Below the pieces are notes generated by a model that saw only the letters and a list, made by a program, of their open reading frames with translations, ran no database searches and had not been told where the DNA came from. Below are positions 25,203 through 33,401 of a stretch of DNA of 51,385 bases, one piece after another; the stretch's first letter is position 1, and each line of letters starts with the position of its first letter. Made by a program: the position numbers and the translations under genes. The stretch covers positions 1 through 51,385 of the forward strand of contig NZ_SUGA01000040.1 of NCBI RefSeq assembly GCF_004963255.1. The letters are read 5' to 3'. This DNA is from Mesorhizobium sp. Its GTDB lineage: Bacteria; Pseudomonadota; Alphaproteobacteria; Rhizobiales; Rhizobiaceae.

Positions 25203-27228
25203 GCCCAGGCAAGCCGCCAACGCGCTCGAACTGAAGGACCTTTCGGTCGCCTATCGGGTCGGCCGCCGCAACCGCGCGGTGCTGCGCAACGTCAATTTGA
25301 CCATCAAGGCCGGCGAGGCCTACGGGCTGGTCGGCGAATCCGGCTGCGGCAAATCCACTGTCGCGCTGTCGGTGGTTCGCTACCTGCCGCGCAACGGCTC
25401 GATCACTGGCGGCTCGATCGCGCTCGACGGCAAGGATGTGATGAAGCTCGATAGCGAGGCGCTGCGGCGTGCTCGCGCGGACAGCGTGTCGATGGTCTAC
25501 CAGGATCCCGGCAAGGCGCTGAACCCATCGCTGCGCATCGGCCGCCAGCTGACCGAGATCTTCGAGCTTGCCGGCATCAGCGGACAGGCGGCCGAAGACA
25601 AGGCGCTCGCCATGCTGAACCGGGTGCGCATCTCCGATCCGGCAAGCGTCATGCAGCGCTATCCGCATCAGCTTTCCGGCGGCATGCAGCAGCGCGTGGC
25701 GATCGCCATGGCGCTGGCCAACGATCCCTCGATGCTGATCCTCGACGAGCCGACGACCGGCCTCGACGCCACGGTGGAAGCCGAGGTGCTCGACCTGATC
25801 GGCCAGTTGCGGCGCGAGTTGTCGGCCTCGATCCTGTTCATCAGCCACAACCTCGCCGTCGTGTCCAACATGTGCGACCGCGTCGGCGTGCTTTATGCAG
25901 GCATGCTGGTCGAGGAAGGCTCGACCAGGCAAGTCTTCAACGACCCGCGCCATCCCTACACGGTGGCGCTGCTGCGCTGCCTGCCGCGCGGCGGCCAGCG
26001 CAAGGACCAGGGCCGGCTTGACACCATCCCCGGCTTCCTGCCCGGCATCGGCGCCGATATCGTCGGCTGCGCCTTCGCCGACCGCTGCGCTTTGGCCACC
26101 GAACGCTGCCGTGCCGAGCCGCCGCCGCTCTACGACCTCGGCGACGGCCGGCTGTCGCGCTGCCACTATCACGATCACGCGCAGTCGCTGCCGCGCGCCA
26201 CGCCCGCCGAGATCGCTGTCGCCCAGCCGAAGCAGGCGCCGCCGGTGCTGCAGGTCGAGGGGCTGAACAAGACCTATGCCAGCCACGGCCGCCCATTGAG
26301 GGCGGTGAAGGATGTCTCGGTCAGCCTGAGGCCCGGCGAGACGCTTGGCCTAGTCGGCGAATCCGGCAGCGGCAAGACGACCTTCGCCAGGCTGCTGCTC
26401 GGCCTCGTCGCGCCGGACGACGGCGGCTCGATCGAGCTCGAAGGCAAGAAGCTCGCGCCACGGCTTGCCAGCCGCTCGGAGGATCAGGTCAAGGCGGTGC
26501 AGATCGTCTTCCAGAATCCGGACTCGGCGCTCAACCGCTCGCATTTGATCCGGCATATATTGAGCCGCGCCTTGAAGCGGCTGGGCGGGCTCAGCGGCAA
26601 GACGCTAGACACGCGGCTGGAAGAGCTCGTCCGTTCGGTGCGGCTCACCGACCGTCATCTCGCGGTCAAGCCGCGCCAGCTCTCAGGCGGGCTGAAGCAG
26701 CGCGTGGCGATCGCGCGCGCCTTTGCCGGCGATCCGCGCATCGTGGTCTGCGACGAGCCGACCTCGGCGCTCGATGTCTCGGTGCAGGCGGCGATCCTCA
26801 ATCTTCTGGCCGACCTGCAGACGAGACAGGATGTGAGCTACATCTTCATCTCGCATGACCTCGGCGTGGTGCGCTATCTCTCCGACAAGATCGCCGTCCT
26901 CTATCTCGGCCGCATCATGGAGTTCGGGCCATCGGAAGCGGTGTTCTCCGGCCCGCATCATCCCTACACTGAAGCGCTGTTGTCGGCCGTGCCGAAACTC
27001 GACCGCACCGAGGGCTCGCGTATCCGCCTCGACGGCGAGATCCCGAGCGCCGCCAACCCGCCTACGGGCTGCGTCTTCCACACCAGATGCCCGCGCAAGA
27101 TCGGCGCGATCTGCGAGACGCAGGAGCCGGAGCTTTCCGAAGCCGAACCCGGACACACCATCCGCTGCCACATCCCTTATGCGGAATTGGCAAGGCTGCA
27201 GAAGCCGAAGGTCGTGGAACCCGCGTGA
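25195..27228 (+). CDS. Fused Dpp-type ABC ATPase (DppD-DppF in one chain)
   Basis: A 677-aa protein with two ABC domains. The first has Walker A GESGCGKST (47-55), signature LSGGMQQ and Walker B LILDEPT. The second has GESGSGKTT (388-396), LSGGLKQ and VVCDEPT. Each carries an oligopeptide-type C-terminal extension with Cys residues (GCAFADRC; GCVFHTRCP), as in DppD and DppF. ATG at 25195 with GGAG ahead is preferred to 25183. It powers the permease pair upstream. Its stop directly abuts the stop of the convergent LysR gene, with no terminator between. Confidence 0.92.
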   Translation: MTEPRQAANALELKDLSVAYRVGRRNRAVLRNVNLTIKAGEAYGLVGESGCGKSTVALSVVRYLPRNGSITGGSIALDGKDVMKLDSEALRRARADSVSMVYQDPGKALNPSLRIGRQLTEIFELAGISGQAAEDKALAMLNRVRISDPASVMQRYPHQLSGGMQQRVAIAMALANDPSMLILDEPTTGLDATVEAEVLDLIGQLRRELSASILFISHNLAVVSNMCDRVGVLYAGMLVEEGSTRQVFNDPRHPYTVALLRCLPRGGQRKDQGRLDTIPGFLPGIGADIVGCAFADRCALATERCRAEPPPLYDLGDGRLSRCHYHDHAQSLPRATPAEIAVAQPKQAPPVLQVEGLNKTYASHGRPLRAVKDVSVSLRPGETLGLVGESGSGKTTFARLLLGLVAPDDGGSIELEGKKLAPRLASRSEDQVKAVQIVFQNPDSALNRSHLIRHILSRALKRLGGLSGKTLDTRLEELVRSVRLTDRHLAVKPRQLSGGLKQRVAIARAFAGDPRIVVCDEPTSALDVSVQAAILNLLADLQTRQDVSYIFISHDLGVVRYLSDKIAVLYLGRIMEFGPSEAVFSGPHHPYTEALLSAVPKLDRTEGSRIRLDGEIPSAANPPTGCVFHTRCPRKIGAICETQEPELSEAEPGHTIRCHIPYAELARLQKPKVVEPA

Positions 27229-28137
27229 TCAGAACGCCGCCGCGCCTGCCATGCTGAAGGCGCGGTCGCTCTCCGCGAAAGCCTGATCGGAGGACAGGTT
27301 CCTGGCGAGTGTACGCAGGCCCGTGAGCGCGACGTCGAGCGCGTCGGAAGAGACAGGGTTCTCCGGATAGGCAAGATAGATCGGCCGCTGGAAGACCGGC
27401 GTGTCCTCGACGCGCTTCAGCTCGCCGCGCTCGATATGAGCGCTGACCGCGCTCAGCGGCAGATAGGCAGCGGCCTTCTGCGACAGGACGTGCTGCAAGC
27501 CGATGAAGACCAGCCCGGCCGAGATTGCCGGCTTCACCATTCCGGCAAAGGCGCGGTCGTGCTCGACGCGGAACTCCAGTCCCCAGTCCATCAGGATGTA
27601 ATTGTCGGTCCATGATCCGGGCTGCTCGATGTGCTGGACGAGCACGATCTGGTCGACGGCCAAGGTCTCATAGACGATGCCCGGATGCGGCCTGGGCAGA
27701 TAGAGGATGCAGATGTCGAGCAGACCCTCGGCCATCTGGTCGATCGCCAGGTCCGGAAAGCTGCCTTCCAGCCTGAGCGCCACATTTGGGCGCTTCGCCC
27801 GCATCCAGTCGATCCAGGGCGAGGTGATGCTGTCCCAGAGATAGGCAGGCGCGGTAAGCCTGAGCAGCGTCTCGTAGCCATCGGGAACGGCGATGTCCTG
27901 GCGTGACTGCTCCCAGGTGCGGGTGATGGTCGAGGCATGCGGCAGGAACTGCCGGCCGGCCGGCGTCAGCGTGACGCCGTCGCTATCGCGCACGAACAGT
28001 TTTCGTCCCAGCTGCTCCTCCAGGCCGCGAATGCGCGCGCTGACGGTCGACTGGGCGAGGTTCAGCCGGTGGGCGGCAACGGTGAAGCTGCCATGCGCCG
28101 CGACCTCCAGGAAACTGCGCAGATTTTCGGTGTCCAT
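27229..28137 (-). CDS. LysR family transcriptional regulator
   Basis: A 302-aa regulator with N-terminal winged helix (NLRSFLEVAAHGSFTVAAHR to RIRGLEEQLGRKLF) and a LysR substrate domain. It is divergent from the second Dpp-type binding protein across 129 bp that contain a perfect CCATCGAA-N3-TTCGATGG palindrome with T-N11-A spacing. It is convergent with, and may connect control of, the transporter operon on its left. Confidence 0.87.
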   Translation of the reverse strand: MDTENLRSFLEVAAHGSFTVAAHRLNLAQSTVSARIRGLEEQLGRKLFVRDSDGVTLTPAGRQFLPHASTITRTWEQSRQDIAVPDGYETLLRLTAPAYLWDSITSPWIDWMRAKRPNVALRLEGSFPDLAIDQMAEGLLDICILYLPRPHPGIVYETLAVDQIVLVQHIEQPGSWTDNYILMDWGLEFRVEHDRAFAGMVKPAISAGLVFIGLQHVLSQKAAAYLPLSAVSAHIERGELKRVEDTPVFQRPIYLAYPENPVSSDALDVALTGLRTLARNLSSDQAFAESDRAFSMAGAAAF

Positions 28138-28161
28138 GGACCCCTGCCCCTTGAGCTGCCG

Positions 28162-28180
28162 CCATCGAAATCTTCGATGG
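28162..28180. promoter_or_regulatory. LysR box in divergent promoter
   Basis: CCATCGAA-ATC-TTCGATGG is a perfect 19-bp inverted repeat containing T-N11-A, 25 bp upstream of the LysR start. It is the most probable recognition site of that regulator for control of the second binding-protein operon. Confidence 0.65.
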
Positions 28181-28266
28181 CCTCGATCAGAAAATATCGC
28201 TTTCCGGGCGCGGTCAACAATGGCCTAAATGCCAAAGCCCCCCCGCGACAAACAAGGTATGCCGCC

Positions 28267-29925
28267 ATGCCGAAGCATTCCACGACGATCGAGGCCGCCC
28301 GCAAAACCCTCAGCGCAATCGAAAATTCCGCTATCGACGAATTGCTCGCCGGCAGGATCGGCCGGCGCGAATTCCTGCGCCATGGCAGCGTGCTCGGCCT
28401 GTCGCTGCCCTTCCTAGGCGGCATCGCTTCGGCTGTCGGCCTCGGCGCTCCGCAAGCGCGCGCCGAAGGCGAGCCTGGCGGCACGGTGCGCGCCGGCATC
28501 GCCGTGCCCGGCGGCGCCATCGATCCGGTGACTTTCTACGACAGCGGCAGCTACCAGCTCGCCTTCCAGACGTCCGAGTTCCTGTGTGTGACCCAGCCCG
28601 ACCTGACGCTGAAGCCGGTTCTGGCTGAAAGCTGGTCGCCCAATGCCGATGGCAGTGTGTGGACCTTCAAGCTGCGCAAGGGCGTGAAATTCCACAATGG
28701 CGAGGACTTCAAGGCCGACGACGTCGTGGCGACCTTCGATCGCCTTGCCGATCCGAACGGCCCGTCCAACGCTCTCTCGGTGTTCAAGGGCCTGCTGTCG
28801 AAGGGCGGCACGCGCAAGGTCGACGACCACACGGTCGAGTTTCATCTCGACGCACCGAACGGCAGCTTCCCCTATTCGGTGTCGATCGACAATTACAACG
28901 CCGTCATCCTGCCGGCGAGCTACAAGGGCGACTACGAGAAGACCTTCGAAGGCACCGGTCCGTTCCGGCTCGAAAGCTACACGCCGAAGGTCGGCGCGAC
29001 CTTCGTGCGTAATGCCGATTACTGGGGCGAGAAGGCGCTGCCCGACCGGCTGGAGTTCAAGTTCTATGGCGACGTGCAGCCGCGGATACTCGCGCTGCAG
29101 GCGGGCGAGGTCGACGTGCTCGACGCCATCCCGCTCGACGTCAGCCAGGTGGTGCTCGGCAATCCCGACATAACGGTGCTGCGCGTGGCGTCCACCGCGC
29201 ATCGCCAGCTGCATATGCGCTGCGACATGGCGCCGTTCACCGACAAGCGCGTGCGCCAGGCGCTGGCTCTGTGCATCGACCGCTCCAAGCTGGTCGACGG
29301 GCTCTGCCGCGGCATGGCGGCGACCGGCAATGACAGCCCGTTCGCGCCGGCCTTCCCGGTCACCGACAAATCGGTTGCGCAGCGAACGCAGGACATCGCC
29401 AAGGCCAAGCAACTGATGGAAGCGGCTGGCCTTGCCAGCGGCTTCGACATGACGCTGACGACGCTGCGCTATTCCGACATCCCGGGCTATGCGCAGCTGT
29501 TCCAGAACTTCGCCAAGGAGATCGGCGCGCGCATTGCGCTCAACATCGAGGACCAGGACAAATATTACGGCAAGGCGGTGTTCGGCCAGTCGGACTGGCT
29601 GGACAGCCCGCTCGGCATCACCGACTACGCGCATCGCAGCGTGCCGAACGTGTTCCTGAAGAGCCCGCTGGTCAGCGACGGCCCGTGGAATGCGGCGCAT
29701 TTCAAGAACGCGAGCTATGACGGGCTGGTCACCAGCTACCTCAAGGCGCTCGACCTCGATGCCCAGCGCAAGGCCGCTTCCGACATCCAGAAGCTGCTGC
29801 TCGACGAGACGCCGGTGATCTTCAGCTATTTCCCGGACCTCTTGGTGCCGGTGCGCAAGACCGTCAGCGGCGTGCCGCCGATCGCCGCCGGCCTGCTGCT
29901 CGATCGTGTATCGGTGGCGTCATGA
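28267..29925 (+). CDS. Dpp-type ABC transporter binding protein 2, Tat-exported
   Basis: A 552-aa SBP_bac_5 protein, clearly a paralog of the protein at 21636. The Tat signal is RIGRREFLRHGSVLGLSLPF after a similar long N-region with IDELLAGR. ATG at 28267 matches the N-terminus of the paralog. No second permease or ATPase set follows, so it probably uses the DppBCDF-type complex encoded at 23371-27228. The next gene overlaps its stop (ATGA). Confidence 0.87.
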   Translation: MPKHSTTIEAARKTLSAIENSAIDELLAGRIGRREFLRHGSVLGLSLPFLGGIASAVGLGAPQARAEGEPGGTVRAGIAVPGGAIDPVTFYDSGSYQLAFQTSEFLCVTQPDLTLKPVLAESWSPNADGSVWTFKLRKGVKFHNGEDFKADDVVATFDRLADPNGPSNALSVFKGLLSKGGTRKVDDHTVEFHLDAPNGSFPYSVSIDNYNAVILPASYKGDYEKTFEGTGPFRLESYTPKVGATFVRNADYWGEKALPDRLEFKFYGDVQPRILALQAGEVDVLDAIPLDVSQVVLGNPDITVLRVASTAHRQLHMRCDMAPFTDKRVRQALALCIDRSKLVDGLCRGMAATGNDSPFAPAFPVTDKSVAQRTQDIAKAKQLMEAAGLASGFDMTLTTLRYSDIPGYAQLFQNFAKEIGARIALNIEDQDKYYGKAVFGQSDWLDSPLGITDYAHRSVPNVFLKSPLVSDGPWNAAHFKNASYDGLVTSYLKALDLDAQRKAASDIQKLLLDETPVIFSYFPDLLVPVRKTVSGVPPIAAGLLLDRVSVAS

Positions 29926-30818
29926 CCATGACGGCGCACAAGGGCCCGGCGGCAAACGACGAGAAGAGGACGACGACCATTCGCAAGCCCCATCTGCGCG
30001 GCCGCGGGCCGCATTTCCCGATCCTCGATGGCATCGTGCAGTACGAGTTCGAACCGGGCTATGTCGCCTTCACCATGCCCTCGCCCAAGCGGATCAGGGT
30101 GCAGGTGGGACCGATGATCGTCGCCGATACCACCAAGGCGCTGGTGTTCCAGGAGAGCGACCATCTGCCGGTCTACTACTTCCCGATGAGCGACGTGCGC
30201 GAGGAGTTCCTGCTGCCCAGCCGCACGACGACGGAAGATCCGTTCAAGGGTGTCGCCACGCATTATTCTTTGAACACCGGCATCACGCTGGTCGAGGACG
30301 GCGCCTGGCGCTACCTCGATCCCGTCAAGGGCTGTCCGCCGATCCAGGACTACATCTCCTTCTACTGGCCGAAGATGACCCACTGGTTTGAAGAGGACGA
30401 GGAAATCTTCGTCCATGCCCGCGACCCGTTCCGACGGGTCGACTGCCTGCCGTCGTCGCGCCGCGTGCAGGTGATCCTCGACGGCGAGCAGGTGGCCGAT
30501 TCACGGCGCGGCGTGTTCCTGTTCGAGACCGGACATCCGGTGCGTCACTATCTGCCGATCTCTGACACCAGGCTCGATATGTTTTCGCCCAGCCGCTACA
30601 TCTCGCGCTGCCCCTACAAGGGCATCTCCAACTACTACCATGTGACGACGCCGAAGAAGCGGCACGAGAACCTGGTCTGGTACTATCCCGAGCCGGTGCA
30701 CGAGGCCGAGCGGATCAAGGGCCTGATCTGCTTCCATCACGAGCTGGTCGACCAGATCCTGGTCGACGGCGTGGAGATCCCGAAGGAAGCGACGGCAGCG
30801 TCGGACGGCTATTTCTGA
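29922..30818 (+). CDS. Tandem DUF427 protein
   Basis: A 298-aa cytoplasmic protein with two copies of the DUF427 fold: residues about 55-125 (VADTTKALVFQESDHLPVYY) and about 185-250 (VADSRRGVFLFETGHPVRHY). Each carries a DPFKG/CPYKG element followed by a histidine or tyrosine-rich strand. The function of DUF427 is not established to my knowledge. ATG at 29922 (or 29928) overlaps the binding-protein stop, so it belongs to that operon and may process the imported compound. Confidence 0.78.
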   Translation: MTMTAHKGPAANDEKRTTTIRKPHLRGRGPHFPILDGIVQYEFEPGYVAFTMPSPKRIRVQVGPMIVADTTKALVFQESDHLPVYYFPMSDVREEFLLPSRTTTEDPFKGVATHYSLNTGITLVEDGAWRYLDPVKGCPPIQDYISFYWPKMTHWFEEDEEIFVHARDPFRRVDCLPSSRRVQVILDGEQVADSRRGVFLFETGHPVRHYLPISDTRLDMFSPSRYISRCPYKGISNYYHVTTPKKRHENLVWYYPEPVHEAERIKGLICFHHELVDQILVDGVEIPKEATAASDGYF

Positions 30819-30879
30819 GCCCCGAGGCCTGCGGCCGGCCAGATCAGACCTATTGATCGAGGTGTCATTCAGCGCATAC

Positions 30880-30898
30880 CCTCCCGCAAGCAGGGAGG
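30880..30898 (+). promoter_or_regulatory. Hairpin that hides the ribosome site of the SDR gene
   Basis: CCTCCC (30880-30885) is complementary to GGGAGG (30893-30898), with a 7-nt loop. GGGAGG is the ribosome site of the ATG at 30904. Folding of this hairpin would reduce translation; regulation by it is inference. Confidence 0.45.
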
Positions 30899-30903
30899 AT
30901 GCG

Positions 30904-31668
30904 ATGGATCTTTTCAAACTGGACGGCGGCGTGGCGCTGGTGACGGGCGCCGGCAGCGGCATTGGTCAGGCGATCGCGATCGGGCTTGCCGAGGCCGGCG
31001 CCGATGTCGCCTGTTTCGGCCATGCCTCGAACGGCGGGCTGGAGCAGACTGCCGAGAAGATCAAGGCGCTCGGCCGCAAGGCGCTGGTGCTGACAGGCAG
31101 CGTGACATCCGAAGCCGACCTGGCCACGGCGATCGATCGGGCCGAAGCCGAACTCGGCGCGCTGACCGTCGCCGTCAACAATGCCGGCATCGCCGGATCG
31201 GAAGCGGCCGAGACCATGCCGCTGGAAAAATGGCGCAAGGTCCACGAGGTCAATGTCGCAGGTGTGTTTCTGTCCTGCCAGGCCGAGGCGCGCGTCATGC
31301 TTCCCCGGCGCGCGGGCTCGATCATCAACATTGCCTCGATGTCGGGCACCATCGTCAACCGCGGGCTGACGCAAGCGCATTACAATTCCTCAAAAGCCGC
31401 CGTCATCCACATGTCGAAGAGTCTCGCGATGGAGTGGGCGGATCGCGGCCTGCGCGTCAACGTCGTCAGCCCGGGTTACACGCTGACGCCGATGAACAAG
31501 CGGCCCGAGGTCGCGGAGGAGATAAAGATCTTCAAGCGCGACACGCCGATGGGACGCATGGCGGCACCCGAGGAGATGGTCGGGCCGACCGTGTTCCTGG
31601 CCAGCCGCGCGTCCAGCTTCGTGACCGGCCTCGACCTGATCGTCGATGGCGGCTACGTGTGCTGGTAA
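30904..31668 (+). CDS. Short-chain dehydrogenase/reductase (SDR)
   Basis: A 254-aa classical SDR that oxidises or reduces an alcohol/ketone with NAD(P). TGAGSGIG (14-21) is the cofactor loop, NNAG follows in VNNAGIAG, and the active site is Ser near 147 with Tyr160 and Lys164 (YNSSK). The C-terminal GLDLIVDGGYVCW is typical. ATG at 30904 is used because GGGAGG lies just ahead. It is 85 bp after the DUF427 gene and probably part of the same operon. Confidence 0.9.
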   Translation: MDLFKLDGGVALVTGAGSGIGQAIAIGLAEAGADVACFGHASNGGLEQTAEKIKALGRKALVLTGSVTSEADLATAIDRAEAELGALTVAVNNAGIAGSEAAETMPLEKWRKVHEVNVAGVFLSCQAEARVMLPRRAGSIINIASMSGTIVNRGLTQAHYNSSKAAVIHMSKSLAMEWADRGLRVNVVSPGYTLTPMNKRPEVAEEIKIFKRDTPMGRMAAPEEMVGPTVFLASRASSFVTGLDLIVDGGYVCW

Positions 31669-31700
31669 AACGATGAGGTGCCCTGTGAGGCACCCCATCG
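31667..31700 (-). terminator. Intrinsic terminator for tmm
   Basis: On the minus strand CGATGGGGTGCC (31700-31689) pairs with GGCACCTCATCG (31682-31671) with one mismatch, followed by TTTT (31670-31667). It lies between convergent tmm and the SDR gene and overlaps the SDR stop. It may act in both directions, but the T-tract serves the tmm side. Confidence 0.7.
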
Positions 31701-31736
31701 ATGCTGATTTAAAGAACGCATCGGACGCGCGCGACG

Positions 31737-33095
31737 CTACTCCGCCGCCACGCCCTTCACCTCAAGATAGCTCTCCATCGAATCGTCCAGCGCCTGCAGC
31801 CAGGGCGTATGGTGGACCGGGGCCATGGTGCCGGTCATCAGCGAGCGATAGGCGTTGTCGCGGAACGTCATGATGTTTTCCATCTTGTGGTGCTCCCACT
31901 CCATGAAGGTGTGGTTGACCGCCTCGACGTCGAAGCCCGGATAATCGGTCTGGTCCATCAGCTCCTTGGTGTAGTCGCCCTGGAACCAGATCATCTGCTC
32001 GGCGTCTTCCAGCGTCTCCTCGCGTGCCCGCCACTTGGCGCTGTGCTCGGCCATCGCCTCTGCCGACGGCAGCTTGATGCGTCCCATGATGACGTCGCGC
32101 GCGTACCAGGCCTGCGCGTCGAACATGTTGAAGGTGTAGAACTGGTCCTGCATGCCGATATAGAACAGTTTCGGGTTCTTCTCCCAGACGACGCCTTCAT
32201 AGAGATCCAGCGGCCACATGCGGTTGGCGGTCTTGAGCTTGAGGTCGTCGGTGAGGAAGGGGAAGGAGTGCAGATAGCCGGTGCACAGGATGATGGCGTC
32301 GACATCCTTGGTGGTGCCGTCCTTGAAATGCGCCGTCTTGCCGACGACCTTCTGCAGGAGCGGCACCTCCTTCCAGTTCTCCGGCCATTTGAAGCCCATC
32401 GGCTTGGAACGGTAGCTGGAGGTGATCGATTTGGCGCCGTATTTGTAGCATTGCGAACCGATGTCCTCGGCCGAGTAGGAACGCCCGATGATCAGGATGT
32501 CCTTGCCCTTGAACTCCATGGCATCGCGGAAATCGTGGCTGTGCAGGATGCGGCCGTTGAAGGTGGAAAAGCCCTCGAAATACGGCACGTTCGGCACGGA
32601 GAAATGGCCGGAGGCGACGACGACATTGTCGAACTCTTCCGAATAGGTGACGTCGTTGGTGCGGTCATGCGCGGTGACGGTGAATTTCTTCGTCTCGTCG
32701 GAGTAGGTGACCATGCGCACCGGCGTGTTGAACCGCACCCATTTGCGCACCCCGGATTTCTCGACGCGGCCCTTGATGTAGTCCCACAAAACGGCGCGCG
32801 GCGGATAGGAGGCGATCGGCCGGCCGAAATGCTCCTCGAAAGTGTAGTCGGCGAATTCGAGGCATTCCTTCGGGCCGTTCGACCACAGATAGCGGTACAT
32901 CGAGCCATGCACCGGATCGCCATGCTCGTCGAGGCCGGTGCGCCAGGTGTAGTTCCACAGGCCGCCCCAGTCGCTCTGCTTTTCGAAACAGACGATTTCC
33001 GGGATCTCGGCGCCCTTGTCGGCGGCCGACTTGAAGGCCCTGAGCTGGGCCAGGCCCGACGGTCCGGCTCCGATGACGGCGACACGAGATTTCAT
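31737..33095 (-). CDS. tmm: Trimethylamine monooxygenase (flavin-containing monooxygenase)
   Basis: A 452-aa cytoplasmic FMO that converts trimethylamine to trimethylamine N-oxide with FAD, NADPH and oxygen. FAD motif VIGAGPSGLAQ is at residue 6; the FMO signature FNGRILHSHDF, the NADP motif IIGRSYSAEDIG and the CTGY element follow. Overall length and blocks such as DWGGLWNYTWRTG match bacterial Tmm. ATG at 33095 follows AGGAGG; an earlier in-frame ATG is rejected. It is divergent from an XRE-cupin regulator and sits beside dmm and N-methylglutamate genes, which supports the methylated-amine role. The 5' leader holds a palindromic repeat. Confidence 0.87.
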   Translation of the reverse strand: MKSRVAVIGAGPSGLAQLRAFKSAADKGAEIPEIVCFEKQSDWGGLWNYTWRTGLDEHGDPVHGSMYRYLWSNGPKECLEFADYTFEEHFGRPIASYPPRAVLWDYIKGRVEKSGVRKWVRFNTPVRMVTYSDETKKFTVTAHDRTNDVTYSEEFDNVVVASGHFSVPNVPYFEGFSTFNGRILHSHDFRDAMEFKGKDILIIGRSYSAEDIGSQCYKYGAKSITSSYRSKPMGFKWPENWKEVPLLQKVVGKTAHFKDGTTKDVDAIILCTGYLHSFPFLTDDLKLKTANRMWPLDLYEGVVWEKNPKLFYIGMQDQFYTFNMFDAQAWYARDVIMGRIKLPSAEAMAEHSAKWRAREETLEDAEQMIWFQGDYTKELMDQTDYPGFDVEAVNHTFMEWEHHKMENIMTFRDNAYRSLMTGTMAPVHHTPWLQALDDSMESYLEVKGVAAE

Positions 33096-33131
33096 TGCGG
33101 GCCTCCTTTTTTGATTTCGACTTTTTTCTTG

Positions 33132-33180
33132 ACGCAATTCCGGGCGGGAAACCGTTCGACACTTTACCTGGAATTGCTCT
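33132..33180. repeat. Dispersed imperfect palindrome, copy 2, in the tmm leader
   Basis: The ends GCAATTCC and GGAATTGC are perfectly inverted. It matches the copy at 10081-10128 apart from a few substitutions and one indel. It lies between the probable tmm transcription start (about 33199) and the tmm ATG, so it is transcribed and could fold in the mRNA leader. Confidence 0.7.
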
Positions 33181-33191
33181 CACGAAACAAA

Positions 33192-33233
33192 TTTCACTCA
33201 CAGTGACAGTAATTGGGTCTTCGGTGCTGTCAA
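33192..33233 (-). promoter_or_regulatory. tmm promoter with TTCAC...GTGA operator
   Basis: On the minus strand TTGACA (33233-33228) and TACTGT (33211-33206) are 16 bp apart. The inverted repeat TCACT-CAC-AGTGA (33194-33206) overlaps the -10 box and the expected start point. A related repeat lies before the XRE-cupin gene and a split form before the permease/N-methylglutamate run, so the XRE-cupin protein is the likely binder. Confidence 0.5.
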
Positions 33234-33361
33234 CAGCCATCTGGGGGCAAGGGCTTTGCGGCAAACGGATTTCGGCGGAAAACGGAAACCGCCATAAAGA
33301 ATTGCCGCGACATCCGATGGCTTGCCCTTGCGGTTGCGCTCCTGTATCGCCACCGCATATG

Positions 33362-33376
33362 TTCACCTAGAGTGAA
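33362..33376 (+). promoter_or_regulatory. Operator candidate before the XRE-cupin gene
   Basis: TTCAC-CTAGA-GTGAA lies 25 bp upstream of the ATG. Aligned with the tmm site, 12 of 17 positions agree (TTCAC, A, AGTGA, A). This suggests autoregulation. Confidence 0.5.
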
Positions 33377-33401
33377 ATAAATCCGCGGATTCGGGGGCGA
33401 C

